NCBI RefSeq assembly: GCF_031191545.1
Contig: NZ_CP133472.1
Coordinates: forward strand, 1,612,001-1,676,000
Origin: Schaalia odontolytica
GTDB taxonomy: Bacteria; Actinomycetota; Actinomycetes; Actinomycetales; Actinomycetaceae
Reading direction: 5' to 3'
DNA length: 64,000 bases
Both the position numbers and the translations under genes were made by a program. The notes under the pieces are model-generated. The model did not search any database. It worked only from the letters and a program-made list of their open reading frames with translations, and had not been told where the DNA came from. Below, in pieces: positions 21,457 through 30,599 of this stretch. Within the stretch, counting starts at the first letter, position 1. Every line of letters begins with the position of its first letter.

Positions 21457-21867
21457 ATGGCAGCAGCAAAGACCTCGCGCTCGGGCGGTGCCCGCAAGCC
21501 GCGTCGCAAGATTTCGAAGAACGTCACCAACGGCCACGCCTACATCAAGTCGACGTTCAACAACACCATCGTTTCCCTGACGGACCCCACGGGCGCGGTT
21601 GTCGCCTGGGCGTCCTCCGGCCAGGTTGGCTTCAAGGGTTCGCGTAAGTCCACCCCCTTCGCCGCGCAGCTCGCGGCCGAGGCTGCGGCTCGTCGCGCCC
21701 AGGAGCACGGCATGAAGAAGGTTGACGTTTTTGTGAAGGGTCCCGGCTCCGGCCGTGAGACCGCGATCCGTTCCCTCCAGGCCGCCGGCCTCGAGATCGG
21801 TTCGATCCAGGACGTCACGCCTCAGGCCTTCAACGGCACCCGCCCGCCGAAGCGCCGCCGCGGCTGA
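21457..21867 (+). CDS. rpsK: 30S ribosomal protein S11
   Basis: S11 forms the 30S platform and contacts the E site and Shine-Dalgarno helix. 136 residues. Conserved [18 protein letters not shown] and the C-terminal [18 protein letters not shown]. In many bacteria rpsD follows; here a 124-base spacer leads directly to rpoA. Confidence 0.98.
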   Translation: MAAAKTSRSGGARKPRRKISKNVTNGHAYIKSTFNNTIVSLTDPTGAVVAWASSGQVGFKGSRKSTPFAAQLAAEAAARRAQEHGMKKVDVFVKGPGSGRETAIRSLQAAGLEIGSIQDVTPQAFNGTRPPKRRRG

Positions 21868-21876
21868 CTTGTGGAC

Positions 21877-21898
21877 GGGAGGGCGCTGCCCTCCCCAC
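21877..21898 (+). terminator. Hairpin between rpsK and rpoA
   Basis: GGGAGGGC/GCCCTCCC stem with a 3-base loop just after rpsK, followed by a second small hairpin GAACC-TTC-GGGTTC (21903-21916) and a CCTGC/GCAGG pair further on. Probably a partial attenuator or processing region setting RNA polymerase alpha levels relative to the ribosomal proteins. Confidence 0.5.
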
Positions 21899-21991
21899 GT
21901 CTGAACCTTCGGGTTCTTACTCCCTTAGCCTGCTTCAGCAGGTTCCCATATCCGGTGTCATATAGCGGGCACCGGCCAGAAAGGAATAGAC

Positions 21992-22987
21992 GTGCTCATT
22001 GCAGAGCGACCCATCCTGACCGAAGAAAAGGTCAGCGACCTGCGCTCCCGTTTCACCCTGGAGCCCCTCGAGCCCGGGTTCGGCTACACGCTGGGTAACT
22101 CCCTGCGTCGTACCCTCCTGTCCTCGATCCCGGGTGCCGCGGTGACGTCCATCCGTATTGATGGCGTCCCCCACGAGTTCCGCACGATCGAGGGTGTGAA
22201 GGAAGATGTCGCCGAGATTATCCTGAACATCAAGCAGATCGTCCTGTCCAGCGAGAACGACGAGCCTGTCGTCATGTACCTGCGGAAGGCTGGCCCCGGC
22301 GAGGTTCTCGCCGGAGACATCACGCCTCCCGCCGGCGTGGAGATTCACAACCCCGATCTGCACCTTGCCACCCTTAACGAGAAGGGCAAGCTGGAGATCG
22401 AGCTGACCGTCGAGCGTGGCCGCGGCTACGTGTCGGCTGCTCAGAACAAGGATCCGCAGGCCGAGATCTCTCGCATTCCGATTGATTCGATCTACTCGCC
22501 CGTCGTCAAGGTGACCTACAAGGTCGAGGCGACTCGTGTTGAGCAGCGCACCGACTTCGATCGCCTCGTCATCGACGTGGAGACCAAGCCGGCGATTACC
22601 CCGCGCGATGCCCTGGCCTCGGCCGGCAAGACGCTGGTGGAGCTGTTCGGCCTCATGCGTGAACTGAACGAGGAAGCGGAAGGCATCGAGGTGGGCCCGT
22701 CCACCACCGACGCCACCCTCGCAGCCGATCTGGCTCTCCCGATCGAGAACCTCAACCTGCAGTCGCGTTCCTACAACGCGCTGCGTCGCCGCGGCATTCT
22801 GACCGTCGGCGAGCTGGTTGCTCACTCGGAGGCCGACTTGCTCGACATCCGCAACTTCGGCACCAAGTCGATCGAAGAGATCAAGGAGTCCCTGGCGTCT
22901 CTCGGTATGACGCTGAAGGACTCGGTCATGCCGAGCTTCGGAGACTCGGAGTCCGCCGCGATCTTTTCGGACGACCAGTCCATCTGA
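21992..22987 (+). CDS. rpoA: RNA polymerase alpha subunit
   Basis: Alpha dimer scaffolds RNA polymerase assembly; its C-terminal domain contacts UP elements and activators. 331 residues. N-terminal domain includes [21 protein letters not shown]-terminal domain carries [21 protein letters not shown] and [13 protein letters not shown] start at 21992, after AGAAAGGA. Lies between rpsK and rplQ. Confidence 0.99.
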   Translation: MLIAERPILTEEKVSDLRSRFTLEPLEPGFGYTLGNSLRRTLLSSIPGAAVTSIRIDGVPHEFRTIEGVKEDVAEIILNIKQIVLSSENDEPVVMYLRKAGPGEVLAGDITPPAGVEIHNPDLHLATLNEKGKLEIELTVERGRGYVSAAQNKDPQAEISRIPIDSIYSPVVKVTYKVEATRVEQRTDFDRLVIDVETKPAITPRDALASAGKTLVELFGLMRELNEEAEGIEVGPSTTDATLAADLALPIENLNLQSRSYNALRRRGILTVGELVAHSEADLLDIRNFGTKSIEEIKESLASLGMTLKDSVMPSFGDSESAAIFSDDQSI

Positions 22988-23030
22988 CCCCGTGCGTCCG
23001 ATGGACGCATTGAATCCGTAGGAGAAACTC

Positions 23031-23600
23031 ATGCCCACCCCCAAGAAGGGTGCTCGTCTGGGCGGTAGCCCGGCACACCAGAAGCTGATCCTGTCGAACC
23101 TGGCAGCTCAGCTCATCGAACACCGCGCGATCACGACGACCGAGGCCAAGGCCAAGGTCCTGCGACCCTATGTAGAGAAGCTCATCACCAAGGCCAAGCG
23201 TGGCGACCAGCATGCCCGCCGCACGGTCATGAAGAAGATCCCGAACAAGGGTATCGTCGCGATCCTCTTCGAGGAGCTCGTTCCCGCGATGGATTCCGAG
23301 CGCGCCGGCGGCTACACCCGCCTCATCCGCGTCGGCAACCGCAAGGGCGACAACGCTCCCCTGATGCGCATCGAGCTCGTCATGGAGAAGGTCGAGAAGA
23401 AGGCCGTCGTGAAGGCTGCTGAGAAGACGGCTGAGAATGCCGCCGCGTCTCAGATCGCCGCTGAGGCCGAGGAAGCCGCCGAGCGTGCCGAGGAGGCTCG
23501 TGAGGAAGGCGATCTCGCGAAGGCCAACGAGGCCGAGGAGGTCGCTGCTGAGGCCGGCGAGGCAGCAGATGCGGCCGAGCAGGTTGCTGAGGAGAAGTGA
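23031..23600 (+). CDS. rplQ: 50S ribosomal protein L17 with acidic tail
   Basis: L17 lies near the tunnel exit. 189 residues; the conserved core ([23 protein letters not shown] in parts, [30 protein letters not shown]) ends near residue 122. The rest is a low-complexity Ala/Glu tail of about 65 residues, probably helical and solvent-exposed, of a kind seen in other high-GC actinobacteria. Ends the alpha-type operon; a terminator follows. Confidence 0.97.
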   Translation: MPTPKKGARLGGSPAHQKLILSNLAAQLIEHRAITTTEAKAKVLRPYVEKLITKAKRGDQHARRTVMKKIPNKGIVAILFEELVPAMDSERAGGYTRLIRVGNRKGDNAPLMRIELVMEKVEKKAVVKAAEKTAENAAASQIAAEAEEAAERAEEAREEGDLAKANEAEEVAAEAGEAADAAEQVAEEK

Positions 23601-23626
23601 CGAGGAGTCACTGAACTGGCTGACCA

Positions 23627-23658
23627 GGGCCGGGCATCCCGCAAGGGGTGTCCGGCCC
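23627..23658 (+). terminator. Terminator after rplQ
   Basis: GGGCCGGGCATCCC pairs with GGGGTGTCCGGCCC (one G-U and one mismatch allowed) around GCAA, followed by TTGCC. Ends the infA-rplQ operon 14 bases before the next gene's -10 box. Confidence 0.8.
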
Positions 23659-23671
23659 TTGCCGTATCCGG

Positions 23672-23677
23672 TAGCCT
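23672..23677 (+). promoter_or_regulatory. -10 box placing transcription start on the ROK gene's ATG
   Basis: TAGCCT ends six bases before the ATG at 23684, with no Shine-Dalgarno sequence between them. This matches the leaderless pattern seen at several other genes here. Confidence 0.4.
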
Positions 23678-23683
23678 GAGGTC

Positions 23684-24433
23684 ATGACTCGTGAGATGAC
23701 GTTGGCGATAGACTGCGGCGGCGGTGGCATCAAGGGCTCCGTCGTGGATGAGCGCGGCACCATGATGGCTCCGCCCCGCAGGGTTCCGACTCCCTATCCG
23801 CTGCCTCCCGAGCTTCTTGTGGACACCGTCGTGGGCCTCGCGCGTGAACTTCCCGCGGCTACGCGGGTCACCATGGGAATGCCCGGGATGATCCGACACG
23901 GCGTCGTCATTGCGACCCCTCACTACATCACCCGGGACGGGCCGCGCTCGCGCGTGGTTCCCGAGCTCGTGGAGCGCTGGGAACGCTTCGACATGGGCCG
24001 CGGGATCGAGCAGGCTCTCGGTCTGCCGACCAAGGTGCTCAATGACGCGGAGGTCGCAGGCGCGGGTGCGATTACGGGTCGCGGCCTCGAAATGATTATC
24101 ACCCTGGGCACGGGCCTGGGTAACGCCGTGTTCGACGGTGGGCAGCTGGCACCTCACGTCGAGGTCTCCCAGGGACCCGTTCGTTGGGGACTGACCTACG
24201 ACGATTACATCGGTGAGCACGAGCGTCTGCGCCTGGGCGACGTTCACTGGTCGCGACGAGTCCGCCGCGTCGTCGACGGTCTGCGCCCCATGTACATGTG
24301 GGATCGCCTCTACCTGGGGGGCGGGAACTCCAAGCGCATCACGGCCTCGAACCTGAGACTCATGGGCGACGACGTGATCGTCGTTCCCAACGATGCGGGC
24401 ATCATCGGCGGCGTGCGAGCGTGGGAGCTGTGA
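23684..24433 (+). CDS. ROK-family sugar kinase, polyphosphate-glucokinase-like
   Basis: Predicted cytoplasmic sugar kinase, 249 residues. ROK/actin-fold motifs are visible: DCGGGGIKGSVVD (phosphate-1), GMPGM, NDAEVAGAGA (sugar-binding Asp) and TLGTGLGNAVFDGG. The short length and absence of the zinc-binding cysteine motif of many ROK kinases match actinobacterial polyphosphate glucokinases (ppgK), which phosphorylate glucose with polyphosphate or ATP; the substrate is inferred from resemblance. It lies between rplQ and truA, which are often adjacent in other actinobacteria. Its stop overlaps the GTG of truA by 4 bases, so the two are cotranslated. Confidence 0.8.
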   Translation: MTREMTLAIDCGGGGIKGSVVDERGTMMAPPRRVPTPYPLPPELLVDTVVGLARELPAATRVTMGMPGMIRHGVVIATPHYITRDGPRSRVVPELVERWERFDMGRGIEQALGLPTKVLNDAEVAGAGAITGRGLEMIITLGTGLGNAVFDGGQLAPHVEVSQGPVRWGLTYDDYIGEHERLRLGDVHWSRRVRRVVDGLRPMYMWDRLYLGGGNSKRITASNLRLMGDDVIVVPNDAGIIGGVRAWEL

Positions 24434-25338
24434 GCGTGCGGCGCCTGCGCCTCGACCTGGGGTACGACGGCACGGACTTTCGTGGGTGGGCAGCCCAGCC
24501 CGGTCTGCGAACCGTCCAGGGGGAGATCGAGGCGGCGCTGGCCATGGCCTCGCGCGAGGAGATGGCGGCGACGGTAGCCGGACGCACAGACGCTGGCGTG
24601 CATGCCCGCCACCAGGTCTGTCACGTCGACATCTCCGAGACGGCGTGGGAGCGCCTGACTCCCAGGGGAGGGGAGTCCGGTGACGAGACCACGGCGGCCA
24701 CCATCGTGCGCCGTCTGAACAAGATCCTGTCCGGACGCTACGGCGAGCGTGCGCGTGGCCGTGATCTGCCCGCTGCGCGCGGCACCTGCGACGTGCGCAT
24801 ATACTCCGCCGCCGTTGTTGACCCCAGTTTCGACGCGCGTTTCTCCGCCCTCGGACGCTCCTACGCCTATCGGGTCTCGGATCGCCCCGAGCCGCTGGGG
24901 CGCTGGGATCGTCTCTGGGTCGACGAGCCTCTCGATGAGGCGGCTATGAACGAGGCCGGGGCTGGCCTCCTCGGAGAACACGACTTCCTTGGATACTGCC
25001 GCCCGCGCGAGGGTGCGACGACGATTCGGACGCTGCGGAAGTTGCGCGCCGAACGCGACTCCGATGGAACCCTTGTCTTTCGGGTCGAAGCCGACGCGTT
25101 CTGTCACTCGATGGTCCGCTCATTGGTGGGGGCGCTGCTCCTGGTGGGTTCGGGCGCGCGCGACACCGACTACCCGGCACGCATCCTGCGGGCGCGTTCG
25201 CGTTCCGAGGCCGCGCCGATCGCTCCCGCCCACGGCCTGACGCTCGAAGGCGTCGACTATCCCGATCCGGCCGAGTGGGGCGCGAGGGCGCGCCAGGCCA
25301 GGGCCAGGCGCGATGCCTGCTGCAGTGACGGTAGCTGA
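24430..25338 (+). CDS. truA: tRNA pseudouridine synthase A (positions 38-40)
   Basis: Converts uridines 38-40 of the tRNA anticodon arm to pseudouridine. 302 residues from the GTG at 24430, which overlaps the ROK gene's stop (GTGA); the product then starts MSVRRLRLDLGYDGTDFRGWA. Catalytic Asp lies in GRTDAGVHA (around residue 56). A 15-residue Gly/Glu/Thr-rich insertion (PRGGESGDETTAATI) and another near GRDLPAARG enlarge it compared with the 250-270 usual. The frame is open further upstream but inside the preceding gene. Confidence 0.95.
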   Translation: MSVRRLRLDLGYDGTDFRGWAAQPGLRTVQGEIEAALAMASREEMAATVAGRTDAGVHARHQVCHVDISETAWERLTPRGGESGDETTAATIVRRLNKILSGRYGERARGRDLPAARGTCDVRIYSAAVVDPSFDARFSALGRSYAYRVSDRPEPLGRWDRLWVDEPLDEAAMNEAGAGLLGEHDFLGYCRPREGATTIRTLRKLRAERDSDGTLVFRVEADAFCHSMVRSLVGALLLVGSGARDTDYPARILRARSRSEAAPIAPAHGLTLEGVDYPDPAEWGARARQARARRDACCSDGS

Positions 25339-25365
25339 GGTATGTGACACAGTATTCGTCGCGCT

Positions 25366-25394
25366 TTGACCGCCGGGCCACGCCCCGATAATAT
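25366..25394 (+). promoter_or_regulatory. rplM-rpsI promoter
   Basis: TTGACC (25366-25371), a 17-base spacer and TAATAT (25389-25394): one of the best promoters in the window. Predicted start near 25401, giving a leader of about 140 bases. Confidence 0.8.
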
Positions 25395-25400
25395 GGCTAG

Positions 25401-25541
25401 TGCTGTGCGTCAGCAGAGTACCTAGTGTCTCCCACTCGCTAGGAGCGCTCGCCGACGCCTCGCGCGAACCGTTTCATCGCGGATGCCCCCGGAAAAACCG
25501 GCGCGGCGTCCCATGACCGACAAGAATTGAAGGTTACGCCC
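25401..25541 (+). promoter_or_regulatory. Structured rplM leader
   Basis: The leader can form GCTG-TGCGT-CAGC (25403-25415), CCTAG/CTAGG around 25421-25443, and a larger domain closed by GACGCC (25454-25459) with GGCGTC (25505-25510). An L13-autoregulatory leader is known in Firmicutes; whether this one works similarly is inference. Confidence 0.4.
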
Positions 25542-25985
25542 GTGCGCACCTATTCACCCAAGCCTGGGGACGCGGACAAGAAGTGGTACGTCATTGACGC
25601 CACCGACGTCGTCCTCGGTCGCCTGGCAGCCCAGACCGCTGCCCTCCTCCGTGGGAAGCACAAGCCGACGTTCGCCCCTCACATGGACATGGGCGACAAC
25701 GTCATCATCATCAACGCGGACAAGGTCGCTCTGACCGGCAAGAAGCTCGACCAGAAGATGGCCTACCGTCACTCCGGTCGTCCCGGTGGCCTGACCGCGA
25801 CCGCTTACCGCGACCTCCTCGCCGCGACGCCTGAGCGCGCCGTCGAGAAGGCCGTCAAGGGCATGCTTCCTCACAACTCCCTCGGCCGCGCGCAGTTCAA
25901 GAAGCTGCACGTTTACGCTGGCCCGGAGCACCCCCACGCCGGCCAGTCGCCGGTTCCCTACGAACTGACCCAGGTGGCTCAGTGA
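25542..25985 (+). CDS. rplM: 50S ribosomal protein L13
   Basis: Early 50S assembly protein. 147 residues from the GTG at 25542, giving [29 protein letters not shown] in which [10 protein letters not shown] is the usual actinobacterial start; a TTG at 25527 is also in frame but lacks a good ribosome-binding site, whereas GAAGG sits eight bases before 25542. Core [18 protein letters not shown] and [10 protein letters not shown] present. Own promoter and long leader; cotranscribed with rpsI. Confidence 0.97.
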   Translation: MRTYSPKPGDADKKWYVIDATDVVLGRLAAQTAALLRGKHKPTFAPHMDMGDNVIIINADKVALTGKKLDQKMAYRHSGRPGGLTATAYRDLLAATPERAVEKAVKGMLPHNSLGRAQFKKLHVYAGPEHPHAGQSPVPYELTQVAQ

Positions 25986-26023
25986 CCTGCGGTCACTGAA
26001 CGCCTTTTACACTGAGGAGAACC

Positions 26024-26515
26024 GTGGCTGAGACCATCGTTTCCGCTGAGCTGGACGAGGAAGTCGTCCCCAGCTCCTACACGTCCGAGACCGAGTCGGC
26101 TCCCGCCGGCGCCGGTCAGTCCATCACCGCGCCCGGCGCGGGCCTGGGCCGCCGCAAGGAGGCCGTTGCCCGCGTTCGCCTCGTCCCCGGCTCCGGCAAG
26201 TGGACCATCAACGGTCGCACCCTTGAGGACTACTTCCCCAACAAGCTGCACCAGCAGCTGGTGAAGTCCCCCTTTGTGCTGCTCGACATTGACGGCCGCT
26301 TCGACGTTATCGCCCGCATTAACGGCGGCGGCGTCTCCGGCCAGGCCGGTGCCCTGCGCCTCGGCGTGTCGCGCGCCCTCAACGAGATTGACCGCGACGC
26401 GAACCGTCCGGCCCTCAAGAAGGCCGGCTTCCTGACTCGCGATGCCCGCGCCACCGAGCGTAAGAAGGCAGGCCTCAAGAAGGCCCGCAAGGCTTCGCAG
26501 TTCTCGAAGCGCTGA
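26024..26515 (+). CDS. rpsI: 30S ribosomal protein S9
   Basis: S9 reaches its C-terminal tail to the P-site tRNA. 163 residues; the first 45 are an acidic/Ala-rich extension, and the core starts at [19 protein letters not shown]. The C-terminus is the conserved [21 protein letters not shown] ending KR. GTG start at 26024 after TGAGGAGAA. Second gene of the L13-S9 operon; a perfect terminator follows. Confidence 0.97.
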   Translation: MAETIVSAELDEEVVPSSYTSETESAPAGAGQSITAPGAGLGRRKEAVARVRLVPGSGKWTINGRTLEDYFPNKLHQQLVKSPFVLLDIDGRFDVIARINGGGVSGQAGALRLGVSRALNEIDRDANRPALKKAGFLTRDARATERKKAGLKKARKASQFSKR

Positions 26516-26538
26516 TTTCGCTCAGCACATTTTCTGTC

Positions 26539-26568
26539 GGCCGCGCCCCGCTCTTGCGGGGCGCGGCC
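26539..26568 (+). terminator. Terminator of rplM-rpsI
   Basis: GGCCGCGCCCCGC and GCGGGGCGCGGCC form a perfect 13-bp stem with a TCTT loop, followed by TTCGTTT. Confidence 0.9.
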
Positions 26569-26697
26569 TTCGTTTACCCACCCCGACCCGCCCAGGATGT
26601 GAGGGTGAACGCTGTCCGTGACCCGGCCTCGTACCGAGGAGAAGGCGTTCGCGCGGTACGCTTAATCCAGTCGAATGACCCACTGAATGGAGAGACT

Positions 26698-28050
26698 ATG
26701 CCCAGGATGTTCGGCACGGATGGCGTGCGAGGACTGGCGAATGTTGACATCACCGCGGACCTTGCGCTTCAGCTCGGCGAGGCGGCAGCCCGCCAGTTCG
26801 GCGGCTCGCTGCGTGCGGATGGCTCGAAGCCCCGCGCAATCATCGGCCGCGACACCCGTATCTCGGGCGAGTTCCTCGACCACGCTCTCGCTGCAGGCCT
26901 GGCCAGTGCCGGCATGGACGTGACCCGCATCGGAGTGGTCTCTACCCCGACCGTCGCTCACCTGACGGCCACGGAGGACACCGTGGATCTGGGCGTCATG
27001 ATCTCCGCGTCGCACAACCCCATGCCCGACAACGGCATCAAGTTCTTCGCGCACGGCGGCTACAAGCTGGCTGACTCGGTCGAGGACCAGATCGAGGCCC
27101 TCGTCAACACCGAGTGGGATCGACCCACCGGTGATGCCGTCGGCGAGATCAACGCAGACCACGCGTGGGCCAAGGACTCCTACATCGCGCACCTCGTCGA
27201 GGCTATCGGCACCGACCTGCGCGGCATGAAGATCGCTATCGACTGTGCCAACGGTGCGGCTTCCGAGCTTGGTCCTGCCGTGTTCCGTGAGCTCGGAGCG
27301 GATATCACCGTCATTAACGCGTTTCCCGACGGGCGCAACATCAACCTGAACGCGGGTTCGACGCACCCTGAGTCCCTCCAGGCTGCCGTCGTTGAGGCCG
27401 GCTGCGACTTCGGCGTCGCCTACGACGGCGACGCGGATCGCTGCCTGGCTGTCGACCACGAGGGCATTCTCATCGATGGCGACAAGATCATGGGATCGCT
27501 GGCCGTGAACGCGCTCGAGCGTGGCACGCTCGCGAAGGACACGCTGGTCGTCACCGTCATGAGCAACCTGGGCTTGCTGATCGCCATGCGGGAGGCCGGT
27601 ATCAAGACCGTGCAGACCGGCGTGGGCGACCGCTACGTTCTCGAAGAGATGCTGGCGTCGGGCTACTCGCTCGGCGGTGAGCAGTCTGGACACATCATTG
27701 CCCGCGACCATGCGACCACCGGCGACGGCATCCTGTCCTCGCTGCTCATCTCCCGCATGGTGAAGGAGTCGGGCCGCTCCCTGGCGGACCTGACCTCCTT
27801 CATCCAGCACCTGCCGCAGACACTGATTAACGTAGGCGGCGTGGATCGCGCTGGTGCCTCGACGAACGAGGCTGTTGCCGAGGCCGTCGCGGGCGCTCAG
27901 GCCCGTCTGGGAGAGACCGGCCGCGTGCTCCTGCGTCCCTCGGGCACGGAGCCGCTCGTGCGCGTCATGGTCGAGGCCGCCACGCAGGAAGAGGCCGACG
28001 CGGTCGCCGGCTCCCTGGCGGACGTCGTCAAGGAACACCTGGCGCTGTAA
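26698..28050 (+). CDS. glmM: Phosphoglucosamine mutase
   Basis: Converts glucosamine-6-phosphate to glucosamine-1-phosphate on the way to UDP-GlcNAc for peptidoglycan. 450 residues from the ATG at 26698 (MPRMFGTDGVRG). The phospho-serine is Ser105 in ISASHNP; the Mg-binding loop is DGDADR (243-248); the phosphate-binding loop RPSGTEPLVRVMVE is near the C-terminus. In-frame codons upstream to 26554 lie in the terminator region and are not used. glmS, which makes its substrate, lies beyond the carbohydrate island at 45780. Confidence 0.98.
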   Translation: MPRMFGTDGVRGLANVDITADLALQLGEAAARQFGGSLRADGSKPRAIIGRDTRISGEFLDHALAAGLASAGMDVTRIGVVSTPTVAHLTATEDTVDLGVMISASHNPMPDNGIKFFAHGGYKLADSVEDQIEALVNTEWDRPTGDAVGEINADHAWAKDSYIAHLVEAIGTDLRGMKIAIDCANGAASELGPAVFRELGADITVINAFPDGRNINLNAGSTHPESLQAAVVEAGCDFGVAYDGDADRCLAVDHEGILIDGDKIMGSLAVNALERGTLAKDTLVVTVMSNLGLLIAMREAGIKTVQTGVGDRYVLEEMLASGYSLGGEQSGHIIARDHATTGDGILSSLLISRMVKESGRSLADLTSFIQHLPQTLINVGGVDRAGASTNEAVAEAVAGAQARLGETGRVLLRPSGTEPLVRVMVEAATQEEADAVAGSLADVVKEHLAL

Positions 28051-28064
28051 GCGTTTGACTGACG

Positions 28065-28106
28065 GACGCAGGGGGCGGGCACCGGCCGGTGCCCGCCCCC
28101 TGCGTC
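28065..28106. terminator. Bidirectional terminator between glmM and the sialidase gene
   Basis: A 42-base perfect palindrome: 28065-28085 is the exact reverse complement of 28086-28106 (GACGCAGGGGGCGGGC on the left arm). It separates two convergent genes and marks the left edge of the carbohydrate island. Confidence 0.9.
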
Positions 28107-28184
28107 TATGTTGTTGACGTCGCAGGCCGCCTGCGGCCGCTCGTGGAGAGGGCACGACAGGCGGCCTTGAGCGGGGTATGACCG

Positions 28185-30422
28185 TCAGATCTTGGCTGCC
28201 TCGATCCACTCAAGCGGGATACGGCTGAAGTACAGGCCCTGCATCTCGCGTTCCCACAGCAGGCCCAGAGCCCCGTCGGGGAGGATCGTCATGCACTGGT
28301 AGACGTAGTGGGCCGGGTTGAATGTGCGAGATGCGATCCACGTGCGCCCGCCGTCTTCGGATAGACGCAGGACACCGCGGCCGCGGTAGGGGCGCATCTG
28401 CGAGGCATTCGCGAACACCACGCGCTCGGGGCAATCCTCCGTCGGCCAGGGAACTGCGTTGGGCTGGCAGAAGATCTCGGTGATCTCCTCGGCGAAGAAC
28501 ACGTCGCTCCAGGTCTCACCTCCGTCGGTGCTGACGGTTGCTGCGACCTTTCCGCTGGGGTGCTGGTTGCGCATGAGCATGAGGAGTGAGCCGTCGGCGC
28601 GCTCGATGAGCGTGGCCTCGTGCGTAGCGGCCGCTTCGGTGTCGAGTGTGCGTGAGTCGATCTCGCGGCCCTCGAAGATGCGGCCGTCGTTAGGTGACTT
28701 GCCGCGCTTCCATGTTGCGCCGCCGTCATCGGAGAAGACGACGGACGCCGAGAAGTGACGCTTGTGGTCCCCGTTGTAGTAGATCGGGATGACGAGGCGT
28801 CCGCTGCGTAGCTGCACGCCCGTGCCCGGGGAGGTGCCGCAGAAGGACATCCATTCTTCCTTCACGTCTTGGTTGAGGTTGAATGGGCCGGACCAGGTCT
28901 CGCCGTCGTCGTCGGAGTAGATCATTTGCAGGAAGCAGGTGCGGGCCGTCAACAGCGTCTGGCGGGGATCGACGCCATCGGCGAGGAATACGTTGCCGCC
29001 GGGCGATTCCTGTCCGCCTTCCGTGACGGTGACGTCGCCGCGCTCGGAGACCGTGAACGCAGTGGTGTTGCCGTCTGCGTCCGTGACGCTTCCATCCTGG
29101 TTCCAGGTGTAGGTGGCGCCGTTGGCGTCATGTAGGATGTACCGGCCCTCTTCGTCGACGCCGAGGCCGGCCTCTGCGTTTGGCTGGCCGATGCCGCCCG
29201 GGAAGTGGTCGATGAGGATAACGAGGCGTCCGTTGCGGCGGTCCTGCACGACGCACGAGTCGATGACGGATGCGCCTTTGGCCCCGTGACCTGGGTAGGT
29301 GATGACCGTCTGGAGATCACCCCAGGTGTGTCCTCCGTCGAAGGATCGGCGGACCGTGAAGTTGATCGAATTGGGGGAGTCGTTCGCGATGGTCTCGCGC
29401 TGGTCGGCGCCCGCGACGACGACCCCGGATTCCAGGGTGATCAGCGAGGGGATACGGTAGCTGATCGAGTCGTGAAACCCGGCATCGAACAGGCACTGTG
29501 TGTCGACCGGGGGCACTGAGGAGAGTTTCTTGATCTGCGAATCGTTGAGGATCGACGAGTAGAGCGCCGCGTTACGGACCTCGCCGAAGAGGCGAGATCC
29601 GGAGGTGTCCTGGCCGATGACGACCTCGTCGAGGGAGTCGACGGACGCGAAGAATGCCTGGCCGGGCAGGTGCGCCTCGAGATAGCCGTCCACGTAGATC
29701 TGTACCGCGCCGTGCCCGACGCGGACGACGACGTCGTGCCAATGTCCTTGATCCCAGTGGCCGTGGGCGGTGAACGTACGCCACTGACCTCTGCGGCCCA
29801 GGACCTTGTACTCGATGCCTTCCTCCGTGACGGACAGATTGAGCTGCTCGGTGCCACCACCGCCGGCCGCGAGGATCGTTCCGTGCTGGCCGGGTCCGCG
29901 CACGCGGTAACGGGCAAAGATTGTGCCGGCGGTGAGCTCGGCGAGTTCGGCGACGTCGTAATCCGACAGGTGTGCGGCGGCAAACTCGATGAGCGGAGTG
30001 GGGGCGTCAGAGAGAGCAAGGATCTCGCCGGCGGATAGAACGCGGTCGTGCTCAGCGAAGGATCGAATGTCGATGCCTGCTCCCGGCGTGAGCTCGAGTG
30101 CAGCCTCGGGGCCGCTGGCAGTGGGGGTGAGGTCTGCGGTGGTGGAGAAGCACTGGTAGCCGTCGAGGAAGATCTTCGAGCCCGCGCTGGTGGCTGTGAT
30201 AGCGAGAGAGTGCCAGGTTCCGTCCGTGACGGAGGCGGTGTCTTCCATGTCCAGGGCGAAGGACATTGCGTTTGTTGATCCCTCAAGGAAGAGGGCGCTG
30301 GAACGGATGAACAGGTGCCACCCTGTGTCATCCGTGCTGCGGAGCTTGATCAGTGATCCGTCTATGCGTGCTCGGAACTGTAAGGTCCAGGAAAACTCCG
30401 GGTGACCTGCGCGAATAGTCAT
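28185..30422 (-). CDS. GH33 exo-alpha-sialidase without signal peptide
   Basis: Releases terminal sialic acid from glycans. About 745 residues from the ATG at 30422, favoured because AGAAAGG lies eight bases upstream; a GTG at 30431 would add three. Two concanavalin/LamG-like domains (about 5-140 and 145-300) precede the six-blade propeller. The GH33 hallmark SYRIPS (near 323) and five Asp boxes (SFDGGHTW, SDDDGETW, SDDGGATW, STDGGETW, SEDGGRTW; near 360, 503, 564, 631, 688) are intact. A roughly 75-residue insertion follows blade one, like that in pneumococcal NanA-type enzymes. No signal peptide, LPxTG or membrane helix is visible, so it may act in the cytoplasm. Divergent from a NanT-like transporter and shares its operator type. 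Confidence 0.92.
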   Translation of the reverse strand: MTIRAGHPEFSWTLQFRARIDGSLIKLRSTDDTGWHLFIRSSALFLEGSTNAMSFALDMEDTASVTDGTWHSLAITATSAGSKIFLDGYQCFSTTADLTPTASGPEAALELTPGAGIDIRSFAEHDRVLSAGEILALSDAPTPLIEFAAAHLSDYDVAELAELTAGTIFARYRVRGPGQHGTILAAGGGGTEQLNLSVTEEGIEYKVLGRRGQWRTFTAHGHWDQGHWHDVVVRVGHGAVQIYVDGYLEAHLPGQAFFASVDSLDEVVIGQDTSGSRLFGEVRNAALYSSILNDSQIKKLSSVPPVDTQCLFDAGFHDSISYRIPSLITLESGVVVAGADQRETIANDSPNSINFTVRRSFDGGHTWGDLQTVITYPGHGAKGASVIDSCVVQDRRNGRLVILIDHFPGGIGQPNAEAGLGVDEEGRYILHDANGATYTWNQDGSVTDADGNTTAFTVSERGDVTVTEGGQESPGGNVFLADGVDPRQTLLTARTCFLQMIYSDDDGETWSGPFNLNQDVKEEWMSFCGTSPGTGVQLRSGRLVIPIYYNGDHKRHFSASVVFSDDGGATWKRGKSPNDGRIFEGREIDSRTLDTEAAATHEATLIERADGSLLMLMRNQHPSGKVAATVSTDGGETWSDVFFAEEITEIFCQPNAVPWPTEDCPERVVFANASQMRPYRGRGVLRLSEDGGRTWIASRTFNPAHYVYQCMTILPDGALGLLWEREMQGLYFSRIPLEWIEAAKI

Positions 30423-30499
30423 GTTTGACACCTTTCTGTTCGTTGTTAATGTCGCCTCGCGTCATTGCGAAGCTGAGCGTGTGATCAGTCACAATGCTG

Positions 30500-30516
30500 A
30501 AGTTGTCAGACAGATT
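30500..30516. promoter_or_regulatory. GntR-type operator at the sialidase promoter
   Basis: AAGTTGTC-A-GACAGATT: left half identical to the perfect palindrome at 30600-30620, right half with two changes. It overlaps and directly follows the sialidase -10 box. Confidence 0.65.
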
Positions 30517-30540
30517 AGCACTGTGGTGATTTGTTGGCAA
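30512..30540 (-). promoter_or_regulatory. Sialidase promoter
   Basis: On the minus strand: TTGCCA (30540-30535), a 17-base spacer and TAATCT (30517-30512). Predicted start falls in the TTGTC-N-GACAG element, giving a leader of about 85 bases. Confidence 0.7.
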
Positions 30541-30566
30541 TATGCAGATTTCCCTGACATTTCGCA

Positions 30567-30595
30567 TTGACTCCAGAATGAGAGAGGGCTAACAT
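30567..30595 (+). promoter_or_regulatory. nanT promoter
   Basis: TTGACT (30567-30572), a 17-base spacer and TAACAT (30590-30595). The predicted start is within the palindromic operator beginning at 30600. Confidence 0.75.
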
Positions 30596-30599
30596 TGCC

